Below are positions 60,801 to 64,000 of a stretch of 64,000 nt of DNA, one piece after another (position 1 is the first letter of the stretch; each line of letters begins with the position of its first letter). The translations under genes and the position numbers were made by a program. This stretch comes from Cheiracanthium punctorium (lineage: Eukaryota > Arthropoda > Arachnida > Araneae > Cheiracanthiidae). The notes beneath the pieces are model-generated. The model made no database searches. It saw nothing but the letters and a program-made list of their open reading frames with translations, and was not told where the DNA came from. The DNA lies in contig JAWZYV010010319.1 of NCBI GenBank assembly GCA_038373885.1, positions 248,001-312,000 on the forward strand, given 5' to 3'.

Positions 60801-61141
60801 CGGTTGCTAATAACGACGGCCCCGGTTATAGGAGGGTCTACCGTATATACGTTAACTGTACTTTTAAAATTTAAAGTACTTCCTGAACATAGCAAAATCT
60901 ACATTTATTAATCATTACTTTTAAAAAACGGAGATTTCACCATAGCAGTACTGGTACTTAATGGATTAAAAATTAATAATACTGTAATATAATGCTTAAT
61001 TATTGGCATTTTTAATTTTAATTTTTTTTTTTTTTTTAGTATCAGTATAATGTAACATTTCTGGACGATAAGGTCAGCCATGCTTGGGTGCCATCTTCTT
61101 TTGTCCGTTCATTTCTGCATACGCCACCTCGTCAACATACA
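39772..61141 (+). CDS. CW-type zinc finger and PWWP domain protein, ZCWPW1/2-like (3' end off window)
   Basis: Six exons join in phase: 39772-39850, 49393-49488, 49617-49811, 55981-56086, 56827-56893 and 61040-61141. The protein has a charged N-terminus, then a CW zinc finger (WIQCTKCHKWR ... WCC ... GCDDPE) and a PWWP domain (SIVWAKLDGYPWWPGMI ... YNVTFLDDKVSHAWVP). CW followed directly by PWWP is the architecture of ZCWPW1 and ZCWPW2. In vertebrates ZCWPW1 binds H3K4me3 through CW and H3K36me3 through PWWP and acts in meiotic break repair. A chromatin-reader role here is inferred from that. The ATG at 39772 is preceded by an acceptor-like tctgcag at 39767, so a 5' noncoding exon is likely and a further coding exon cannot be excluded. 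Introns hold pogo, hAT, Helitron, piggyBac and Tc1 elements. No stop follows 61141 within the exon, so the C-terminus lies further right. Confidence 0.85.
39851..41258. other. Intron sequence, nothing recognised
   Basis: First part of the gene's long first intron, AT-rich. The short frame at 40711 has no motif. Confidence 0.5.
41259..41812. mobile_element. 554-bp pogo-like MITE
   Basis: The left end cagcgaaatctgggaagttg and the right end (inverted) cagtggaacctgctaagttg are imperfect inverted repeats extending through gaccacc. TA lies on each side. The ends resemble pogo/Tigger-type elements (cagt...acc). No coding remains. Confidence 0.65.
41813..42960. other. Intron sequence with gttgata motifs
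   Basis: cgggtccagttgatat at 42445 and ggtaagttgatac at about 42643 recall gggtcaagttgata-type repeat ends; see also 47120-47560. No gene recognised. Confidence 0.35.
42961..43160 (+). mobile_element. Helitron-like 5' fragment
   Basis: gatgtatgtgtgtgtgttcgc, aaatttggcacagaggctaaa and gccagtgccgtaaaa parallel the 5' blocks of the Helitrons at 24676 and 31075. No 3' end was found nearby. Confidence 0.4.
43161..44126. other. Intron sequence, nothing recognised
   Basis: Includes a T run near 43372-43393. No supported frame. Confidence 0.4.
44135..44304. mobile_element. 170-bp hAT MITE with perfect 8-bp target duplication
   Basis: Ends caggggcgtagccagg and ctggctacgcgcctg. attatttt lies directly on both sides (44127-44134 and 44305-44312). 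Interior poly-C/poly-G tracts. Same family as 21636-21806. Confidence 0.9.
44681..46734 (+). mobile_element. Plus-strand Helitron (possibly two nested) with minisatellite
   Basis: Starts TCTTATAAATAAAAATG after an A. It ends with a cccgtgctaagaacggg hairpin, tacttcag and CTAG at 46731-46734. The next base is A rather than T. A second Helitron-like start (tatagataaaaatgaatg) at about 45690 suggests one Helitron may sit in another. A block at about 44755-44890 is repeated from 44440-44560, outside the stated start, so the left boundary may lie further left. Confidence 0.6.
45700..46640 (+). repeat. Minisatellite of ~95-105-bp units in Helitron
   Basis: About nine degenerate units, each with atccattttgctataactcgcc, actagatggcgctgc and a gatcgctatgaaaat box. 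The 5' unit is also found on the minus strand at 17300-17513. Confidence 0.7.
46794..46838 (+). CDS. Possible 45-base cassette exon of the CW-PWWP gene
   Basis: An acceptor attttatttctag precedes it and a donor gtatag follows. It has the same phase at both ends as its neighbours, so it can be included or skipped without a shift. It would add VVQFEPKDESDLQDT, an acidic peptide. It lies just 60 bases after a Helitron end. The donor is weak, so this is a candidate only. Confidence 0.35.
46839..48255. other. Intron sequence, nothing recognised
   Basis: Contains gtcaacttgaccc-type motifs at 47160-47180 and 47540-47560, and tttg repeats at 47985-48010. The frames at 47611 and 47882 have no motif. 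Confidence 0.4.
48264..49125 (+). mobile_element. 862-bp hAT element relic with perfect 8-bp target duplication
   Basis: Ends tagtgatgcaacggatatc and (inverted) tagggatgcaacggatatcc. aaaaatac lies directly on both sides (48256-48263 and 49126-49133). Subterminal ccggatatcc blocks resemble those of 7087-18685. It carries the transposase C-terminus at 48476-48805. Confidence 0.9.
48476..48805 (+). pseudogene. hAT transposase C-terminal (dimerisation) fragment
   Basis: The frame includes LLPQELDKYLKRSVL, SPFNYWEINVTNFLILSKL and a decayed QVYYSHKTYGLL. hAT dimerisation domains have the order E(L/I)..YL, P..YW, FP.L...A, PA(T/S)..ER.FS.AG. The YW and following part are clear; the ER.FS.AG part is shifted or mutated. 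The N-terminal zinc finger and catalytic core are missing. Confidence 0.7.
49393..49488 (+). CDS. Exon: linker of the CW-PWWP protein
   Basis: Acceptor ctacttcag at 49392. Encodes ESISTTKDQMKRENAPEFS and a Lys-rich tail. Two donors give the same phase: gtaaga at 49450 (exon ends 49449) or gtatga at 49489 (exon ends 49488, adding 13 codons). Either joins to 49617 in frame. Confidence 0.65.
49617..49811 (+). CDS. Exon: CW zinc finger, first three cysteines
   Basis: Acceptor tatatttacag at 49616, donor gtaagaag at 49812. After a basic stretch it encodes LLEWNSFYTSQKFGIWIQ, CTKCHKWRKS and VPKDWCCSMS. The W of IWIQC and the KW pair are CW-domain signature positions. The fourth zinc cysteine falls in the next exon. 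Confidence 0.85.
49812..50025. other. Intron sequence, nothing recognised
   Basis: Short AT-rich spacer before a Helitron-like terminus. Confidence 0.4.
50026..50690 (-). mobile_element. Probable minus-strand Helitron 3' end
   Basis: A then CTAG at 50026-50029, followed by ccgccaaagcgccctgcttc. In reverse this gives a gcgaagcagggcgc foldback, ggcgg and CTAG|T. The 5' end is not located; the body may include the dispersed repeat at 50625-51240. Confidence 0.4.
50695..51123. mobile_element. 429-bp piggyBac-type MITE, loop orientation B
   Basis: TTAA at 50691-50694 and 51124-51127. The ends match 21822-22255. The stem arms 50716-50769 and 50840-50892 enclose a 70-base loop that is the reverse complement of the loop in the other copy. 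Paralogous DNA at 37585 shows the empty TTAA. Confidence 0.85.
51128..51674. other. Dispersed repeat tail and intron, no gene
   Basis: The first ~110 bases continue the repeat shared with 37590-37715. The rest is unrecognised. Confidence 0.4.
51679..52975. mobile_element. 1.3-kb element with ~320-bp terminal inverted repeats
   Basis: cagggtgcccagtgctaacg at 51679 is mirrored by cgttagcactggacaccctg ending at 52975. Pairing continues through the T/A run (51902-51928 with 52725-52746) to about 52000 and 52640. TATA flanks both sides, compatible with a TA target. The 600-base interior shows no gene, so it is non-autonomous, probably Tc1/mariner-type. Confidence 0.8.
52980..53318. mobile_element. 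339-bp hAT MITE inserted at the end of 51679-52975
   Basis: Ends tagcgttgccagg and cctggcaacgcta. cctgtata lies on both sides (52972-52979 and 53319-53326), the duplicated target being the last bases of the neighbouring element. Interior ggccggaca boxes are inverted. Confidence 0.9.
53327..54039. other. Intron; slightly protein-like stretch at 53400-53590
   Basis: Minus-strand reading around 53590-53420 gives ALLESFDVRQIKLAEHEVGQ and, after a stop, SDIMIGAGRSGSYSGII. It is unrecognised and interrupted and may be a degraded mobile-element gene. Confidence 0.3.
54040..54849 (+). mobile_element. pogo/Tigger-like element relic
   Basis: The left end cagtgcgcacccgttataac and the right end (inverted) cagtagacaccggttataac carry the ttataacg boxes typical of pogo-type ends, and TA lies at the right flank. 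A transposase C-terminal fragment lies at 54412-54586 in the same orientation. Confidence 0.7.
54412..54586 (+). pseudogene. pogo/Tigger transposase C-terminal fragment
   Basis: The frame reads NDSDDSEEETEEPIPSIPDA, then LNAAKTLSRFFECH, IADAETLQKS and a stop. An acidic segment followed by (I/V)PS...A..AL..L..FF......D...L resembles the end of Tigger/CENP-B-type transposases. The DDE domain is absent. Confidence 0.6.
54850..55980. other. Intron; less AT-rich block at 55010-55400, no gene recognised
   Basis: Minus-strand frames at 55042-55382 overlap one another and match nothing I can name. The last ~30 bases form the polypyrimidine tract and acceptor of the next exon. Confidence 0.4.
55981..56086 (+). 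CDS. Exon: last CW cysteine and start of PWWP
   Basis: Acceptor ttttttcaacag at 55980, donor gtatgtg at 56087. Encodes GVKGCDDPEN, completing the CW finger, then FIPGSIVWAKLDGYPW. The exon splits the PWWP tetrapeptide: the first W codon is divided as TG|G. Confidence 0.9.
56087..56488. other. Intron sequence, nothing recognised
   Basis: Plain AT-rich intron before a MITE remnant. Confidence 0.45.
56489..56649. mobile_element. Degenerate hAT MITE copy
   Basis: It shares ggttacgactacttcaactc, aaaattcctcaggggggttat and a tagctacgcccctg end with 21636-21806, in reverse orientation. The left terminus is eroded, so no target duplication is seen. Confidence 0.65.
56827..56893 (+). CDS. Exon: middle of the PWWP domain
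   Basis: Acceptor attctatag at 56826, donor gtaaca at 56894. Completes PWWP and encodes GMIEDDPDIEEYYWLESGGK. Reading on without splicing would stop after six codons. The E/D-rich segment equals the ESDPD region of vertebrate ZCWPW1. Confidence 0.85.
57430..59188. other. Interior of pogo-like element or intron, no gene recognised
   Basis: AT-rich. agggtgtcccataaagagtag at 58135 looks like a lone end of a cagggtgtccca-type repeat. An A run lies at 58484-58502. Confidence 0.4.
59189..60692 (-). mobile_element. Tc1-like transposon, 1504 bp, perfect 21-bp ends
   Basis: cactcatgtccataaattaag (59189-59209) is exactly mirrored at 60672-60692, and TA flanks both sides (59187-59188 and 60693-60694). 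One transposase gene fills most of the element on the minus strand. Perfect ends and a single coding lesion indicate recent insertion into the gene's intron. Confidence 0.95.
59415..60442 (-). pseudogene. Tc1-type DD34E transposase with one frameshift
   Basis: From the ATG at 60442 the protein starts MAQRRHLDDVLRGRIIG. It has two helix-turn-helix parts (LEVSEELGITQSVISRLW; TASDLSRQL...SRQTVYRRL) with a GRPR box between them, then the catalytic domain: FSDESRF (first D), FMDDNARPH (second D) and SPDLNPIEHVW (E, 34 residues later). A one-base loss near 59783 throws the frame just before the second D; both frames together give about 340 residues, normal for Tc1. All three catalytic residues survive. 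Confidence 0.92.
61040..61141 (+). CDS. Exon: end of the PWWP domain
   Basis: A long T tract and ttag acceptor precede it; donor gtatgtg at 61142. Encodes YQYNVTFLDDKVSHAWVPSS then FVRSFLHTPPRQHT in phase 0. The VTF....V..AW(V/I)P pattern closes the PWWP fold as in vertebrate ZCWPW1. Confidence 0.9.
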
Positions 61142-61860
61142 GTATGTGTCTTCTATAAACTTTTTATATTTTTAATTAAAAATAATTACCGCTAAACAAA
61201 ATATACTATTATAACCTCTACTCCTCTTCTTGACGAAACAGCTCTTGAACACAATTTTTAAATTTTCTGTGAAAACATCAGCAAATTTTACTACTGTGTT
61301 AAACAAAAAGATCGAAATCAGTTGTAATATCTTTAGATTTTCCAAGTGCACGTAATTTGAAATTTTGAGACACCTAAATAAAATTTCTGTAAACTTGATA
61401 TCTCGGACAGGGTTGTGGAAAAAAAAAACTTTTTTTTTTTTTTTTTGTAAATCGTTTTTTTTTAATCCTTTTATAATTACATGTGTACATGTTTAAAAGT
61501 AAAATTATTTATAAAATGTTCAAATGACAGTTAATATTCCTTCTGAAAATAATTAAAACTAAGTAAATAAAAAATTGTTGCTACTTATGTCGACATTGAA
61601 ATCATTAAACTTTAATATTCTATGTAGAAGTACTATTTTTTAAATTTAGTGTCTAATGCAATAGTAATTGTTTACTAAACAATACATGGAATGTTGCTCT
61701 TAGATTCATCAGTAATAATAGTGATTTGTTCAAAACGATATTTTTAAGGTTTAGAAATAAGTTGTTAAAACACAAAACCTCTATTTTAAGAACAATTTAA
61801 AATGCAGCCTATAATTTAAGTTTAATTAATAATTTTTAATAATTATAAAACATTATGGTA
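61142..61860. other. Intron sequence, nothing recognised
   Basis: AT-rich with a T run near 61432-61446. No further coding exon was identified before the window ends. Confidence 0.45.
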
Positions 61861-62124
61861 TTTTTCAGCAGTGGCGGCTCGTGGGATATAGCAAGTACAG
61901 CCGGGCTGCACTTGAAATTATCAGCACATTCTTTAAAATAATTTATTCTACTAACTTTCTTAAATTCAGATTAGAATTATGGAATTCCTATCGTAAATTT
62001 TTTAAAAATCTCAAAAAAAAAAAAAAAAAAAAAAAAAACCTATTGTAGTAACGGCCGGATCTCTCATTCAGAAAAAAACCCCTTTAATCTTCCCGCAATT
62101 CAACTGCGAAAGTCGCTAGTACAG

Positions 62125-62177
62125 CCGAGGCCTCCGAGAGAGGAGAAAGATTCTTTCTCCTCTCTCGGAGACCTCGG
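62125..62177. repeat. 26-bp near-perfect hairpin
   Basis: ccgaggcctccgagagagga plus six bases, one spacer base, then its complement with one mismatch. tacagcc lies outside both arms (62119-62125 and 62178-62184). Confidence 0.9.
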
Positions 62178-62394
62178 TACAGCCCTCCGCGCTGATTAAG
62201 GAACTGGCAGCACCGTTGCCATGGTAACGAGTACGTAAGCAGTTTCTCCGGCTTAGGACAGCATAGGGTGTTTTAGCTGAGACACAGCCGAAGAAAGGGT
62301 TTCTGTCTTTTGCAGCACTCGTGAATTCGACGAACTGATTGGCTCGGACGATCAGTGAGGGAGAGAATAAAGACACAGAATATATGTTCTAGCC

Positions 62395-62564
62395 CAGTGT
62401 TTCTCAGCCGGAATCCATTCAGAATATCCATTTTCGCTTAAAATGTTCATTATTAAAGATTAAAAATCTCAATGTATGCTGAAAAATGTGAGGGGGGGGG
62501 GAGCGCCACTGTAAGTTAGCCTTTGTTGGGGGGGGGCACGACGTTAAAAGGTTGAGAACCGCTG
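62395..62564. mobile_element. 170-bp hAT MITE nested in 61869-63691
   Basis: Ends cagtgtttctcagccgg and ggttgagaaccgctg. ttctagcc lies directly on both sides (62387-62394 and 62565-62572). Such cagtgtttctcaacc ends are common among animal hAT MITEs. Interior G runs. Confidence 0.9.
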
Positions 62565-63961
62565 TTCTAGCCCATTCTAACGGAAACAATAGTTGTTTTT
62601 TGTTGTCTGGGAAGGTTGTAAGTTTTTAGTCTTATTTGTTACTGTGTCCATGTGTTATTGGAATCTATGATTTAACCGTTTTGAAACAAGGAGCCCCGTT
62701 ATTATCCAGTTTGCGTCTTGCTTGAAACTCCGTTGAACACATGGAAAGAAGATAATAAACGACAACCACTAAAAGAAAATAGACCGACACCAAAATTGTC
62801 CATTCATAAGAAAAAAGCAGGTTCGTCTCAGCATGGTCGTAGCTTCCATTTCTCATGATATGCACTATTCTCGTGGCTATGGGGCAGTTTTTATTTACAA
62901 AAAAATGTTTTGTTGGCCGTGTTTAATCGTTGAGATAAAAAAGACCGTTTGGAATGGTACTGGATAGGATGGATTAACCACCATCACACGAGCACGTAAA
63001 ACACATGAAAGCTCAATCGAGCATTTAAAAAATTCTTTAAAATTTAAGGAGTTGATAAGAAGTGGGAGCTAAATTGCTGACGCATTAAAGGAAAACTCTC
63101 GACTTTATATTGCTGAATTTATCAAGAAGGTAAGCCTGAATAGACGCCTCATGGAATTACCCATCAAAGCAGTATTTTTTTAAGTAAGCAAGAACTGGCA
63201 TTAAGAGGACATGGCGAGCGAGAAAATTCTTTAAACATGGGGAATTTTAAAGAGCTTTTAAAATTAATGATATCTGAATTAAAACAACGCCCTTTTATGA
63301 GGACATCACTGACTGATTCGCAAGTTTAAAAGAAAAGAGGATTGATTTGACTTATAAAAAATAAGTAAGTTTTCTTTTTTTTCTTCTTCTTTCTTTACTT
63401 CTCAAGTTATCATTACAAAAGAAAATTCACAGGAAACTTCGAATCAGACACGGATTAATGCAATTTGGAGGATAGGAGCGGTTGGTTGAAATTTATGTCC
63501 ATTTTATGGAAGTAAAATAGGATCTCTTACATTTTTTATGTAATTTCTTTTTTTTTCTTTTTTTTTTTTCCTGGATGAGAGCTTAATCCGCCAGCTTTCG
63601 AATTCAGTAACAAAGATTTTCCATTCCTAGGGGGGGGGGGGGGTCATATGTTTCCGGCTGCACTAACATTTTTGACCACGGGCCGCCACTGTTTTTTAGA
63701 CTGATATAAAAACTTATTGTTTTACTTATTAGAATGATTTTAAAATATATCAGAACGTATTTTATCAGTAGTATTCATAATTTTAAATTATTCTTTAAAA
63801 AAAAACCCACTATTTGATTTAAACCATAGTTAAAACCATTCGGTTTAAATCATGCCAACCCAGATCTCGGAATTCTCTAAATTTGACAAATAGAATTGGT
63901 GAAAACCTAAAGGGATGTTTTCAGTACTTTCAATGCTGCTTAGCTCACAGTATTATCAGTG

Positions 63962-64000
63962 GCGAATCCAAGAGAAGTGCTAGGGAGTAGAGGTCAGCGC
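63962..64000. mobile_element. Left end of another hAT-like element, cut by the window
   Basis: cagtggcgaatccaagag resembles the cagtggcggatccag terminus seen in hAT MITEs. Only about 40 bases are visible. Confidence 0.4.

Larger units (their letters stand above)
56967..60843. mobile_element. Pogo-like element interrupted by Tc1
   Basis: The left end cagtagaacccctataaatc and the right end (inverted) cggtagaccctcctataacc match imperfectly. Subterminal cgctattagtaacgggcc at 57403 is mirrored by cggttgctaataacg at 60801. The Tc1 at 59189-60692 sits inside. No transposase of its own was recognised. Confidence 0.55.
61869..63691. mobile_element. 1.8-kb hAT-like non-autonomous element
   Basis: Ends cagtggcggctcgtgg and (inverted) cagtggcggcccgtgg. 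The flanks tttttcag (61861-61868) and ttttttag (63692-63699) match at 7 of 8. It holds an A run near 62014-62038, a hairpin at 62125-62177, a nested MITE at 62395-62564 and a G run near the right end. No transposase was recognised. Confidence 0.8.

Noticed and set aside
1..64000. tRNA, rRNA, operons, ribosome binding sites
   Set aside because: No convincing cloverleaf or rRNA block was seen, and the sequence is eukaryotic nuclear. A tRNAscan-type search was not possible here.

Overview
The window looks like an intron-rich, AT-rich arthropod nuclear genome, most likely an arachnid such as a spider. This is inferred from spliced genes with GT/AG introns, Helitrons, Tc1, mariner, pogo, hAT and piggyBac elements, and microsatellites. 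Nothing in it is bacterial, organellar or viral. Most of the listed short open frames are fragments inside repeats; real coding sequence is only a few percent of the window.

Host genes. (1) A lysine-rich terminal exon of an upstream plus-strand gene lies at 4947-5575, followed by a poly(A) signal. (2) A plus-strand gene starts near 39772 and runs past 61141. It encodes a CW-type zinc finger followed by a PWWP domain, the architecture of ZCWPW1/ZCWPW2, which read H3K4me3 and H3K36me3. Its small exons (39772-39850, 49393-49488, 49617-49811, 55981-56086, 56827-56893, 61040-61141, plus a possible 45-base exon at 46794-46838) join in a consistent reading phase and are separated by introns packed with transposons. 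The 3' end is probably off the right edge.

Layout. 1-3239: a decayed DNA transposon with about 590-bp terminal inverted repeats and an XPG/PIN-like plus CXC-cysteine protein. 4273-6927: mariner relic, host terminal exon, minus-strand Helitron. 7087-18685: one hAT-type element marked by matching 8-bp target duplications, swollen to 11.6 kb by nested Helitrons, a hAT MITE and a 4.5-kb element with a 5-bp target duplication. 19372-24470: minisatellite-bearing MITE, hAT and piggyBac MITEs, and a Helitron with a recognisable helicase C-terminus. 24490-27067: an LTR-like unit with a duplicated upstream part, split by an intact-ended Helitron. 29095-34176: inverted-repeat complex holding two small MITEs and two head-to-tail Helitrons. 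34212-35225: Ty3/gypsy RNase H fragment, TA microsatellite, LTR-like sequence and a hairpin. 39.7-61.1 kb: the CW-PWWP gene with pogo, hAT, Helitron, piggyBac, long-TIR and Tc1 insertions in its introns. 61869-63691: a hAT-like element carrying another MITE and a near-perfect hairpin.

The best new signals are the XPG/CXC transposon, the piggyBac-type MITE whose internal loop is flipped between two copies, a minisatellite built from a Helitron endonuclease-motif segment, insertion boundaries provable from internal empty sites, and the arthropod CW-PWWP gene. All boundaries were read by eye without alignment software.
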